Shown: positions 1 through 7,373, numbered from the stretch's first letter. The stretch is DNA of 7,545 nt from CAMBDR01 sp046597185 (GCA_046597185.1 JBKJLF010000382.1:1-7545), one strand, 5' to 3'. Notes: generated by a model from the sequence alone, not told the origin. Numbers and translations: made by a program.

Positions 1-1
1 T

Positions 2-121
2 ATTACCAGCGCCAGCCAGAATCGCCCGGCGCAAGAGCTGGCGCAATATCCGCTATCGGGTTGCGTCCTCAGCATGTCGGTTTCAGTCGCGGGTCGGGCT
101 GAATTTGCGTATCTGAAATAA
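2..121 (+). CDS. C-terminal end of an unidentified protein (partial)
   Basis: An open frame enters from the left edge and ends at TAA 119-121, giving 39 residues that finish with AGRAEFAYLK. The last 20 or so residues alternate polar and hydrophobic side chains (VLSMSVSV, then EFAYL), which suggests a beta-hairpin at the protein's end. I do not recognise the family. Support for this frame: the other two + frames stop at or shortly before the same point with less protein-like sequence, and an intrinsic terminator in the same orientation begins 26 bases after this stop. Because of that terminator it probably belongs to a transcription unit separate from glk-hexR. The fragment is too short to exclude a chance open frame. 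Confidence 0.5.
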   Translation: MTSASQNRPAQELAQYPLSGCVLSMSVSVAGRAEFAYLK

Positions 122-146
122 ACCCGTTCAGCCTTAAACAATATTG

Positions 147-170
147 CAGCCTCATTTTGAGGCTGTTTTT
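147..170 (+). terminator. Rho-independent terminator of the upstream gene
   Basis: A perfect 7-bp inverted repeat, CAGCCTC / GAGGCTG, with a 5-base loop (ATTTT), is followed directly by five T. This is a textbook intrinsic terminator for + strand transcription. It insulates the glk-hexR promoter region from the gene ending at 121. The bases just 5' of the stem are only weakly A-rich, so efficient termination on the opposite strand is not expected. Confidence 0.88.
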
Positions 171-232
171 CATTTTGCTGTGCATGTTAAGTAGCATTCT
201 CGCGAGTTCAATTTCCCACAAATCCCCATCAT

Positions 233-247
233 CGTATTAATACTACG
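233..247 (-). promoter_or_regulatory. Candidate HexR-like operator upstream of glk-hexR
   Basis: On the - strand this 15-mer reads CGTAGTATTAATACG. It shares the layout GTAG(T/A)A-N4-TAC with the two boxes in front of zwf (7374-7388 and 7479-7493) but has C...G instead of T...A at its ends. The core GTATTAATAC (234-243) is a perfect 10-bp palindrome. It lies about 20 bp upstream of the predicted -35 of glk-hexR, suggesting autoregulation. The HexR consensus I recall from gammaproteobacteria resembles TGTAATTAAATTACA, and this site is a weaker match than the zwf boxes. Binding is inferred. Confidence 0.45.
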
Positions 248-267
248 AAAATCAACACTGATTTACG

Positions 268-295
268 TTGCAAAAATACGGCAACCCGCTACAAT
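268..295 (+). promoter_or_regulatory. Probable sigma70 promoter of glk-hexR
   Basis: The -10 hexamer TACAAT (290-295) matches TATAAT at 5 of 6 positions. A -35 candidate TTGCAA (268-273) matches TTGACA at 4 of 6, with a 16-bp spacer. Transcription would start near 302, placing the 14-bp tandem repeat in the 5' leader and leaving about 75 nt before the ATG. It is the best promoter in the 255-bp gap, but assigned by eye. Confidence 0.55.
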
Positions 296-307
296 AGCGT
301 TAATTCG

Positions 308-355
308 TTCACGCTTATTCATTCACGCTTATTCATTCACGCTTATTCATTCACG
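308..355 (+). repeat. 14-bp tandem repeat in the glk-hexR leader
   Basis: The unit TTCACGCTTATTCA occurs three times without a mismatch (308-321, 322-335, 336-349), followed by a partial fourth copy, TTCACG (350-355). The related phrases TTTCAC and CTTCAC continue to about 370. The tract is pyrimidine-rich and contains no AG or GG dinucleotide, so a transcript would be largely unstructured and lack a Shine-Dalgarno. The 14-bp period does not match the DNA helix, which argues against a phased operator array. It may simply be slippage-prone DNA or it may help ribosome loading. Confidence 0.9.
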
Positions 356-376
356 TTTCACTTACTTCACCCGACC

Positions 377-2236
377 ATGCCCAACTCAAGCAGCGCAGCC
401 TACTTTGATGGCCCACGATTATTAGCCGATATTGGTGGCACCAAAGCCCGTTTTGCAATGGAAACCGGGGTTGGGCAAATCCAAGGCTTGCAGATTGCTT
501 TGTGTAAGGATTACCCGACTCTGCAAGCGGCGATTCAAGCCTATTTGCAAAATCCCGACATCGTCGCGCTGGGTAGCAAACGCATCCGCCATGCCGCCTT
601 GGCCATGCCAAACCCGGTGGATGGTGATCAGGTCCGCATGACCAATTACGACTGGGCGTTTTCAATTGAAGCACTGCGCGATGCCTTTGGCTGGCACACA
701 CTCTTGATTCTGAATGATTTTACCGCATTGGCCATGGCCCTGCCACATTTACCCGCACAACAAAAGCGCCAGGTTGGACGTGGCCAAGCCCGCGCTGATG
801 GCGTGATTGGTTTGATTGGCGCGGGCACCGGTTTGGGCGTTTCGGGCATGATACCGACCGATGATCGCTGGATTGCTCTTGGCAGCGAAGGCGGCCATAG
901 CAGCTTTTCGCCGCGTGATGAACGCGAAATTGCCATTTTGCGCCATGCATTAAAACACTACCCGCATGTTTCGGCTGAGCGGCTCCTCTCGGGCAAAGGG
1001 CTGGAATTAATGTATCGCGCCCTGGCCGAAGCGCAGGGGCTGAATTGTCCCGATCTTTCGGCGATGGAAATCAGCGGCCAAGCCTTGACGCAACAAAGCC
1101 CCTTATGCGCCGAAGTACTTGACACATTTTGTGCCATTTTGGGTACAGTGGCGGCCAATCTCGCCCTCACCTTGGGCGCGTTAGGGGGAATTTATATTGG
1201 CAGCAGCATCGTCCCGCGTTTTGGTGACTATTTTGACCGTTCACCCTTTCGTCAACGGTTTGAAGACAAAGGACGCTTTTCACCTTATTTGGCGCAAATC
1301 CCCACTTACCTGATCACGGGTGAAAACCCGGTGTTTCTCGGCGTTTCGACTATTTTGAACGACAGGCTCAAGGCCAAATCGGGCGTCACCCCCATTCTCG
1401 AAACCGTGGATGTGGCACGCCAGCGCATGAGCCCCTCGGAACGGCGTGTGGCCGACCTGGTATTGCAAGACCCACGTGCGGTATTATCGTCGCCAATTGT
1501 CGAAATTGCACGCCTTGCAGGTGTGAGCCAACCCACGGTGATGCGTTTTTGCCGCTCGCTGAATTTGCAAGGCCTGGCCGAATTCAAACTCAAGCTGGCC
1601 GCCGGGCTGACGGGCACCATCGCGATCAGCCATTCGCAAATCAAATACAGCGATTCCACCCTGGAAGTGAGTGAAAAAGTATTGGCCAATAGTGCTTATG
1701 CGGCCATGGCGTTGCGCGATAGCATCAATGCACAAACTTTAAATGGTGTCATCGAATTATTGCAGCAAGCAACACATATTGAAATTCTCTGCATCGGCTC
1801 GGCGCGGCTGGTAGCCGAAGATGCCTTGCAAAAACTATTGCACCTGGGTTTGCGTACCAGCTACTTCCCGGATATGCAAAACCAATTAATGAGTGTCAAA
1901 TTACTTCGCCCGGGCGATGTGGCGCTGGCTATTTCACGCTCCGGCCAACCGGAAGCCCTGCTCGATTGCGCCCGCGCAGCGCGCCAGACAGGTGCCAAAC
2001 TCATTGCCATTTCACCCAGCAATTCCCCACTCTCAAAACTGGCCGATATGGCGCTCCATATCAATCATGAAGAAGGCGACTTGCAATACATTCCAATGGT
2101 CGTGCGACTATTGCAATTGATAGTCATCGACATTCTCTCGATTGGGTTGGCAAAAAACCGCAAAGAATCGGTCAATCAACTACTCGATGCCGATGAATTA
2201 CGCAAAGTCCGCAAATTGGGCACACATTTAGAATAA
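377..2236 (+). CDS. glk: Bifunctional glucokinase / HexR-type RpiR-family transcriptional regulator
   Basis: A 619-aa cytoplasmic fusion. Residues 1-330 are a bacterial glucokinase resembling E. coli Glk throughout: the ATP/phosphate motif LLADIGGTKARFA (15-27), NDFTA (113-117) with the probable catalytic base Asp114, GAGTGLGV (148-155), SEGGH (170-174), HVSAERLLSG and FEDKGRF (295-301). It converts glucose and ATP to glucose-6-phosphate. Residues about 340-410 are an RpiR helix-turn-helix (PSERRVADLVL; recognition region SQPTVMRFCRSL) and about 455-590 a SIS sugar-phosphate domain (CIGSARLVAEDA, ISRSGQPEALL). HexR proteins repress sugar-catabolic genes and are relieved by KDPG; that role here is inferred from homology and from boxes near glk and zwf. 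The ATG at 377 leaves a normal short extension before the kinase fold, but no Shine-Dalgarno precedes it. No terminator follows, so read-through into the kinase operon is possible. Confidence 0.95.
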   Translation: MPNSSSAAYFDGPRLLADIGGTKARFAMETGVGQIQGLQIALCKDYPTLQAAIQAYLQNPDIVALGSKRIRHAALAMPNPVDGDQVRMTNYDWAFSIEALRDAFGWHTLLILNDFTALAMALPHLPAQQKRQVGRGQARADGVIGLIGAGTGLGVSGMIPTDDRWIALGSEGGHSSFSPRDEREIAILRHALKHYPHVSAERLLSGKGLELMYRALAEAQGLNCPDLSAMEISGQALTQQSPLCAEVLDTFCAILGTVAANLALTLGALGGIYIGSSIVPRFGDYFDRSPFRQRFEDKGRFSPYLAQIPTYLITGENPVFLGVSTILNDRLKAKSGVTPILETVDVARQRMSPSERRVADLVLQDPRAVLSSPIVEIARLAGVSQPTVMRFCRSLNLQGLAEFKLKLAAGLTGTIAISHSQIKYSDSTLEVSEKVLANSAYAAMALRDSINAQTLNGVIELLQQATHIEILCIGSARLVAEDALQKLLHLGLRTSYFPDMQNQLMSVKLLRPGDVALAISRSGQPEALLDCARAARQTGAKLIAISPSNSPLSKLADMALHINHEEGDLQYIPMVVRLLQLIVIDILSIGLAKNRKESVNQLLDADELRKVRKLGTHLE

Positions 2237-2295
2237 ACTAGCAAGGCAGAAAGTTATATGCTTGATGCTGCCAAATTATTCCGAACGAAATAAAG

Positions 2296-2391
2296 CCAAG
2301 GTCAAGACCTGGGCTGAGTGCATGAGGCCACCAATGCATTATGGCACCAATTCTTGGTAGTCGGTGATGCACCAGGTCAATTTTAACAGGT
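2296..2391 (+). promoter_or_regulatory. Structured, switch-like leader of the hybrid kinase gene
   Basis: Most of the 161-bp gap after glk-hexR can form one nested RNA fold. P1 is GACCTGG (2306-2312) with CCAGGTC (2372-2378); P2 is TGCAT (2319-2323) with ATGCA (2367-2371); P3 is CACC (2329-2332) with GGTG (2363-2366); an inner hairpin is ACCAA-TTC-TTGGT (2346-2358). The 3' strand 2363-2378 is paired without a gap, and all bulges are on the 5' side. ACCT (2307-2310), in the P1 5' strand, has two other AGGT partners: 2299-2302 just upstream, and the Shine-Dalgarno AGGT (2388-2391), six bases before the ATG. Sequestering or freeing the ribosome site by alternative pairing is therefore possible. 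I recognise no known riboswitch class; function is inference and no convincing promoter was found in the gap. Confidence 0.4.
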
Positions 2392-2397
2392 TCAACA

Positions 2398-5300
2398 ATG
2401 CAAGCCACAGTCACCGAACCCGAAGTCCTGATCCACGTCATCATCGTGCTAAGCAGCATGTTGTGCCTGGGGTGGGCCCTATTGGGAATATGGTTCAATA
2501 TTGCACGTCGTGCAACATTGCTTTTTTGCGCAGGAAACCTGGCCCTTCTAATCGCCAAACTGCTGAGCTTCATGCGCCCGGGCGATCAAACCCTGTATGA
2601 CTATTTCCAACAGGCCAGCTTAACCGATGTTCTAGAGTTTATTGCCATTCTTTACGTGCGCGCAGGCCTGCGCCAGTTACATGGTTTGTATTGCACCAGG
2701 ATGCGGACGTTATTATTCATTACACTTTCGGTTGCCGTCTTCATGCTCGGTGCCCAACACATGGGCATGCATAATCTACTTGGCATTGGCTTTTTTATTG
2801 CCACGGCCGGCCTCAGTTGGTTGACCTTTTCTGAAAGCAATCAAGCCCTCAGCGCCGATTTGCCACGCGCCACCCGCTGGCTATTATTAGGCCCACTGTT
2901 TATCATCAGCGCCTTATTTTTTCTGCGTACTATTGATGAGGTGCTGGGCTTGCTGCAATTGCGTGGGGACAACTATCAGCCGATGAAAGTGCAGCACTTT
3001 ACCTGGTTTATCTGGGTCTCGCTGATGCTGTTTATTTGTCTCAATGCGTCCTTGATTGGGCTCACCCTCAACGACCTGATCAAAAAATTGAATCATTCCA
3101 TCAGCAAACTCAACGACAACGCCAAACGGCTACAACATATTCTCGATACTGCCCCGGTGGGTGTGGCCATCAGTGTCAAGGGTAAGATACGCTTTACCAA
3201 CCCCAAAGTAACCCAACTGCTGAATATGAAGGTGGGCGACCCGTCATCGAGTGTGCTGGTTGCTGACACGGATCGGGCCAAAATTGTGTCCAAACTCAAG
3301 GTCGATCACCAGGTCGACAATATGGAGCTGCAAATGTATTGCCCGCATGGCACGCCACGCGACTTGCTGGTAACCTATTTGCCGATTGATTACCACGGCG
3401 AAGCTGGCATTCTGGGGTGGATGATCGATGTCACCGACACCAACAAAGCCAGTTTGGCAATACGCCAGGCCAACGATGAACAAACCGCGATTTTTGACGC
3501 GGCCACGCTGGGCATTGCCTTCATCAAAAATGGCAAAATCGTGCGCATTAACCGCATGCTGGAAGAATTATTCGCTTGTCCGCCGGGCGAAATGGTCGGT
3601 CAATCGCCCACGGTTTGGTGGGGAGAATCCAAGCTGAACGATGACGACCCGTATGCCGAAATCGAGCGTGGCGCAACCCATACCAGCACCCAGCAATTGA
3701 AAAAACGCGACGGCAGCCGTTTTTGGTGCCGCATCAGCGGTAGCGCCATTGACTGCAGCGATTTATCCCGTGGCACCGTGTGGATGTTTGATGATGTTAC
3801 GCCGGAGCGCGAAGCGATCCAGTTAATGCTCGAAGCCAAGGAGCTGGCCGAAGATGCGACCCGTTTAAAATCGAATTTCCTGGCCAATATGAGCCATGAA
3901 ATCCGCACCCCGATGAATGCCATCATCGGCATGTCACATTTGGCCCTGAAAACCGAACTCAACCCGAAACAACGCCATTACATCGAAAAAGTCGATGGCG
4001 CGGCGCAAAATCTGTTGGTCATCATCAATGATATTTTGGATTTTTCCAAAATCGAGGCGGGGAAACTACACTTTGAAACCACTGATTTCCATCTCGACGA
4101 TGTGCTGGAAAATCTATCCGATGTGGTCAGCATCAAAGCCCAGGACAAAGGCCTTGAGCTATTATTCGAAGTCGAACCGCAGGTGCCGCTCTACCTGATC
4201 GGCGACCCATTGCGCCTGGGCCAGGTCTTACTGAATTTGGTAAGCAATGCCATCAAGTTTACCGAACATGGCGAAATTACCCTCAGCATCAAACTGGCCC
4301 GATCAGAACACAACCCGCCAGCCCCCATGGCAAACCACGTAGGCTTACGCTTTGAGGTGAGCGACACTGGCATGGGACTCTCGCAGGAGCACAGTAACAA
4401 ACTGTTTAGCGCATTTTCTCAGGCCGACGTTTCCATCACGCGCAAATATGGTGGCACCGGGCTGGGCTTGAGCATTTGCAAACGCCTGGTCGAATTGATG
4501 CAAGGTGAAATCGGCGTCACCAGCGAACCAGGCAAAGGCAGTACCTTTTACTTCACCGCCCGCTTTGAGTTACAAGCGCAACAAGTCGCAAAACCGCGCC
4601 CAGAACCGGATATGGCTGGCTTGCGCGTGCTGGTGGTAGACGACAACGCCCGCGCGCGCGAGATTTTGCAAAATATGCTGACGGTGCAACAATTCCACGC
4701 CGACGTGGCCAAAAGCGGGGCCGAAGCACTTGGCTTGCTACGCCAGGCCCAGCAGGTCGGGCAAGCCTATGGTTTGGTATTGATGGATTGGATGATGCCG
4801 GAGCAAGATGGTTTGGCGGCCATCGAACATATCCGGGCCGATCCGGAACTGGGTAACACCCCCGCTTTTGTGATGGTTACCGCGCATAGCCGGGACGAAT
4901 TACTGGAACAAGCCGATGGGCACAAAATTGACGGCTTACTCATCAAACCGATCAGCCCCTCATCGCTCCTGGATGGCATCTTGAGCGCGCTGGGCAAAGA
5001 AGTGGTGACGCGTGGGCGCAAACACCAGCGCCAAGCCGCTAACCGTGAAGCGACGCAAAGCTTGCAAGGTGCGTATTTGCTGCTGGTGGAAGACAATTTG
5101 GTCAACCAGGAATTGGCACTGGAGATTTTGCAAGATGTCGGCATTTGCGTTGATGTCGCCAACCATGGCCTGGAAGCACTGGAGATGTTGCACAAAACCG
5201 ACTATGACGGGGTCTTGATGGATTGTCAAATGCCGGTCATGGATGGCTATGAAGCGACCCGACAAATTCGGGCTGAAGAACGCTTTGCAACGCTTCCCGT

Positions 5301-6240
5301 GATCGCCATGACGGCCAACGCCATGCGCGGCGACCGTGCGCTTTGCCTGGCCGCTGGCATGAATGACCATGTCAGCAAACCGATCAATGTTGACCACTTA
5401 TTTGCCACCCTGGCGCGCTGGGTCAGCCCCGGCCACAAACGAGATCAAACCACCCCCGGCGACGATGCCAAACCAAGCGCACAACCAGGCGCACAACCAA
5501 GCGCACAACCTGCCGTACATGTCGAGCAGGCCGAGCAGGCCGAGCCGACTGCGCAAGGGCTAACCGATGCCGACTTATGCGCCCTCACCCGCTTAAACAT
5601 GCCGCTCGCGCTACGCAATATGGGGGGCAACAGCACACTGATGCGTAAGCTGCTGAAACGATTTACTGAAACCCGGCACGAGGCCATGGCGCATATTCAA
5701 AGCGCGATTGAGCAAAACGATTTCGCCAGCGCAACCAGGGAGGCCCACAGCATCAAGGGTCTGGCTGGCAATATTGGTGCCAGCCAATTGCAAAGACTGG
5801 CAAACCAACTTGAAACCGCCTTCAAACATGGCAGCAGCTTTGCGCCCGCCCTGGAAGCGATGGCAAAGGAACTTGAGATTGTGACCCGGCAAATCAGCAA
5901 GGTCTTGCATCTGCCAGCCGAAGCTAGCGTGGCAGAGCCAGAGCCGGAGCCGGAGCCAGAGCCAACAGCGGCACCACAAATTGATCATGCAGCCTTGGCC
6001 GAGCAATGGCAGCACCTGGCGAGCTTACTTGCCAACGATGACCCGCGCTCGGCCAAGCTGGCCGAAGCAATGGCCCCAAGCATGCGCAGCCTGGGCCAAA
6101 GCATGGGATGGAATCAACTCATCAAATTGATCGGCAAATACGAATTCGAAGCAGCCAATGAAAAACTAAGTAGCCTGATAAGTAGCCTGACATCGGCACC
6201 TGGCACATCAAACTCACCCACGGAAGCAGAAAATGACTAG
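2398..6240 (+). CDS. Membrane hybrid sensor histidine kinase (7TM-PAS-PAS-HisKA-HATPase-REC-REC-Hpt)
   Basis: A 1280-aa sensor kinase. Seven hydrophobic helices (about 10-33, 38-58, 76-92, 103-120, 125-143, 160-178, 200-224) fit an N-out topology, with Arg-rich loops inside and the rest of the protein cytoplasmic. Two PAS domains follow (about 243-347 and 360-475). HisKA has SHEIRTP with His500; the ATPase shows N box Asn617, DTGMG (656-660), the F box near 669-677 and GGTGLGLS (685-692). REC1 (742-865) keeps Asp748/749, phosphoacceptor Asp797, Thr828 and Lys850; REC2 (891-1008) keeps Glu898/Asp899, Asp942, Thr972 and Lys994. Hpt (about 1060-1170) carries His1117 in HSIKG. A helical tail (about 1196-1262) resembles modules that often follow Hpt in hybrid kinases. 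Expected relay: His500, Asp797 or Asp942, His1117, then the downstream regulator. Low-complexity linkers flank Hpt. The signal sensed is unknown. The ATG at 2398 follows AGGT at 2388-2391. Confidence 0.95.
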   Translation: MQATVTEPEVLIHVIIVLSSMLCLGWALLGIWFNIARRATLLFCAGNLALLIAKLLSFMRPGDQTLYDYFQQASLTDVLEFIAILYVRAGLRQLHGLYCTRMRTLLFITLSVAVFMLGAQHMGMHNLLGIGFFIATAGLSWLTFSESNQALSADLPRATRWLLLGPLFIISALFFLRTIDEVLGLLQLRGDNYQPMKVQHFTWFIWVSLMLFICLNASLIGLTLNDLIKKLNHSISKLNDNAKRLQHILDTAPVGVAISVKGKIRFTNPKVTQLLNMKVGDPSSSVLVADTDRAKIVSKLKVDHQVDNMELQMYCPHGTPRDLLVTYLPIDYHGEAGILGWMIDVTDTNKASLAIRQANDEQTAIFDAATLGIAFIKNGKIVRINRMLEELFACPPGEMVGQSPTVWWGESKLNDDDPYAEIERGATHTSTQQLKKRDGSRFWCRISGSAIDCSDLSRGTVWMFDDVTPEREAIQLMLEAKELAEDATRLKSNFLANMSHEIRTPMNAIIGMSHLALKTELNPKQRHYIEKVDGAAQNLLVIINDILDFSKIEAGKLHFETTDFHLDDVLENLSDVVSIKAQDKGLELLFEVEPQVPLYLIGDPLRLGQVLLNLVSNAIKFTEHGEITLSIKLARSEHNPPAPMANHVGLRFEVSDTGMGLSQEHSNKLFSAFSQADVSITRKYGGTGLGLSICKRLVELMQGEIGVTSEPGKGSTFYFTARFELQAQQVAKPRPEPDMAGLRVLVVDDNARAREILQNMLTVQQFHADVAKSGAEALGLLRQAQQVGQAYGLVLMDWMMPEQDGLAAIEHIRADPELGNTPAFVMVTAHSRDELLEQADGHKIDGLLIKPISPSSLLDGILSALGKEVVTRGRKHQRQAANREATQSLQGAYLLLVEDNLVNQELALEILQDVGICVDVANHGLEALEMLHKTDYDGVLMDCQMPVMDGYEATRQIRAEERFATLPVIAMTANAMRGDRALCLAAGMNDHVSKPINVDHLFATLARWVSPGHKRDQTTPGDDAKPSAQPGAQPSAQPAVHVEQAEQAEPTAQGLTDADLCALTRLNMPLALRNMGGNSTLMRKLLKRFTETRHEAMAHIQSAIEQNDFASATREAHSIKGLAGNIGASQLQRLANQLETAFKHGSSFAPALEAMAKELEIVTRQISKVLHLPAEASVAEPEPEPEPEPTAAPQIDHAALAEQWQHLASLLANDDPRSAKLAEAMAPSMRSLGQSMGWNQLIKLIGKYEFEAANEKLSSLISSLTSAPGTSNSPTEAEND
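5471..5510 (+). repeat. In-frame 12-bp tandem repeat in the REC2-Hpt linker
   Basis: The unit AACCAAGCGCAC is repeated at 5471-5482, 5483-5494 (one A-to-G change) and 5495-5506, followed by a partial copy AACC. It encodes the flexible linker PSAQPGAQPSAQP (residues 1026-1038) between REC2 and Hpt. Since the unit is a multiple of three, copy-number changes would alter linker length without shifting the frame. Confidence 0.9.
5524..5545 (+). repeat. In-frame 9-bp tandem repeat before the Hpt domain
   Basis: Two copies of GAGCAGGCC (5524-5532, 5533-5541) and a partial third (GAGC) encode EQAEQAEP (residues 1043-1050), the acidic end of the linker before Hpt. It lies 13 bases after the 12-bp repeat, so this linker contains two independent repeat tracts. 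Confidence 0.8.
5935..5964 (+). repeat. In-frame 6-bp tandem repeat (Glu-Pro)5 after the Hpt domain
   Basis: Five units of GAGCCA or GAGCCG encode EPEPEPEPEP (residues 1180-1189). An acidic Glu-Pro stretch is typically an extended, rather stiff spacer. It separates Hpt from the C-terminal helical tail. Further on, AAGTAGCCTGA is duplicated at a 12-bp offset (6168-6178 and 6180-6190), adding another in-frame repeat (SSLISSL) near the C-terminus. Confidence 0.9.
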
Positions 6241-7303
6241 CCCCATTTTACAGACACAGCAAACCATTCTCATTGTTGATGACATCCCGGACAACATCGA
6301 CTTATTGAATGAAGTACTCAGCTCGCATTACCTGACCCGCGCCGCCATCAATGGTGAAAAGGCCTTGAAAATCGCCGCCAGCGACAGCAAACCTGACTTG
6401 ATTTTGCTCGATGTAATGATGCCCGGCATTAGTGGCCACGAAGTTTGCCAACGCTTGAAGCAAAACCCGGACACCCGTGGCATACCGGTCATTTTTGTTA
6501 CCGCCATGGATGAGGTGGACGATGAACAACGCGGCCTGGAGCTGGGTGCGGTCGATTACATTACCAAGCCCATCAGCGCCCCGATCGTGTTGGCGCGAGT
6601 GCGCACCCATTTGGCGCTATACGACCAGACCCGCGAGCTGGAACGTATGGTCGCGCTGCGCACGGCAGAACTTGAAAAAACCCGCCAGCAAATTATTCGC
6701 CGCCTGGGCAGAGCGGCAGAATTCAAAGACAACGAAACTGGCAACCACGTGATCCGCATGAGCCATTATTCCCGTTTGATTGCACAGGCAGCAGGCCTGA
6801 GTGAGGCCCAGGTTGAATTGATTTATCACGCAGCACCAATGCACGACGTGGGTAAAATCGGTGTGCCCGACCATATCATGCTCAAACCCGGCAAGCTCGA
6901 TGAAGCGGAATGGAACATCATGCACCAGCACCCGGCCATGGGCGCGGCCATCATCGGCGACCATAAAGACGATTTACTCCAGGCCGCCCGTAAAATTGCC
7001 CTGACCCACCACGAAAAATGGGATGGCAGCGGCTACCCCATGGGTTTGCAAGGCGAAGCGATTCCCATCTTCGGCCGCATTATCGCCATTGCCGATGTGT
7101 TTGATGCATTGACTTCGGAGCGCCCTTACAAAAAAGCCTGGAGCGTGGAAGCCACGGTAGCGATGATCAAAGAAGGGGCAGGCAAACACTTTGACCCCGG
7201 ACTAATGCCCGCATTTTTAAGCGCCCTGCCAGAAATCATTCGCATCAAGGAACAATATGCGGAAGAACACGGCGCGCTACCCGATCTGGATTTTGTAAAA
7301 TAG
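6233..7303 (+). CDS. RpfG-type response regulator with HD-GYP domain (predicted c-di-GMP phosphodiesterase)
   Basis: A 356-aa cytoplasmic regulator with no signal peptide or membrane segment. REC (about 11-127) has Asp16/Asp17, phosphoacceptor Asp60 in LILLDVMMP, Thr90 and Lys112. A helical, probably coiled-coil linker (about 131-158) leads to HD-GYP (about 160-340). That domain has Glu168 and His172 (ExxxH), the HD pair His204/Asp205 in MHDVGKIG, His233 in HQHP, His259/His260 and GYP in HHEKWDGSGYP, and Asp288 in ADVFDALTSERPYK. These match the metal ligands known for active HD-GYP enzymes, which cleave cyclic-di-GMP to pGpG or GMP. The ATG lies inside the kinase's last codons (8-bp overlap with TAG 6238-6240), with GGAAG (6222-6226) six bases upstream, so the two genes are probably translationally coupled and this is the likely phosphorelay output. 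RpfC/RpfG of Xanthomonas is the nearest known analogue; no rpfF is visible. Confidence 0.95.
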   Translation: MTSPILQTQQTILIVDDIPDNIDLLNEVLSSHYLTRAAINGEKALKIAASDSKPDLILLDVMMPGISGHEVCQRLKQNPDTRGIPVIFVTAMDEVDDEQRGLELGAVDYITKPISAPIVLARVRTHLALYDQTRELERMVALRTAELEKTRQQIIRRLGRAAEFKDNETGNHVIRMSHYSRLIAQAAGLSEAQVELIYHAAPMHDVGKIGVPDHIMLKPGKLDEAEWNIMHQHPAMGAAIIGDHKDDLLQAARKIALTHHEKWDGSGYPMGLQGEAIPIFGRIIAIADVFDALTSERPYKKAWSVEATVAMIKEGAGKHFDPGLMPAFLSALPEIIRIKEQYAEEHGALPDLDFVK

Positions 7304-7337
7304 CCAATGCGGCATGCATCCCTGCGCAAGATATACC

Positions 7338-7360
7338 TGCAAGCACAGGATAAGCTTGCA
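7338..7360. repeat. Inverted repeat after the HD-GYP gene
   Basis: TGCAAGC (7338-7344) and GCTTGCA (7354-7360) form a perfect 7-bp stem with a 9-base loop, beginning 34 bases after the HD-GYP stop codon. No T-run follows directly (the first is TTTT at 7371-7374), so it is not a standard intrinsic terminator. It might be a weak terminator, an RNA-stabilising hairpin or a protein site. Confidence 0.4.
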
Positions 7361-7373
7361 AATCCATCGATTT

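Noticed and set aside
199..206. The 8-bp palindrome CTCGCGAG upstream of glk-hexR
   Set aside because: It is short and isolated, does not resemble the HexR boxes and is expected by chance at this length.
308..355. Short repeats resembling a CRISPR array
   Set aside because: The units are directly contiguous 14-mers without spacers, far shorter than CRISPR repeats, and no cas gene is present.
351..701. A 116-codon - strand frame opposite the start of glk-hexR
   Set aside because: It is antisense to the clearly coding glucokinase domain and has no recognisable motif.
2296..2378. A cyclic-di-GMP (GEMM) riboswitch before the kinase
   Set aside because: The conserved core sequences and the paired stem arrangement of the known classes are not visible; only a generic nested fold is supported.
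2306..2384. The P1 helix followed by AATTTT as a terminator after glk-hexR
   Set aside because: The stem spans about 73 nt with bulges and only four T follow after AA, so it does not look like an efficient intrinsic terminator.
2364..2600. A 78-codon + strand frame across the kinase start
   Set aside because: It overlaps the well-supported kinase in another frame, begins inside the structured leader and has no recognisable domain.
4767..5195. A 142-codon - strand frame opposite the REC domains, and the similar 4960-5397 frame
   Set aside because: Both are antisense shadows of a conserved coding region and overlap each other; no independent protein signal.
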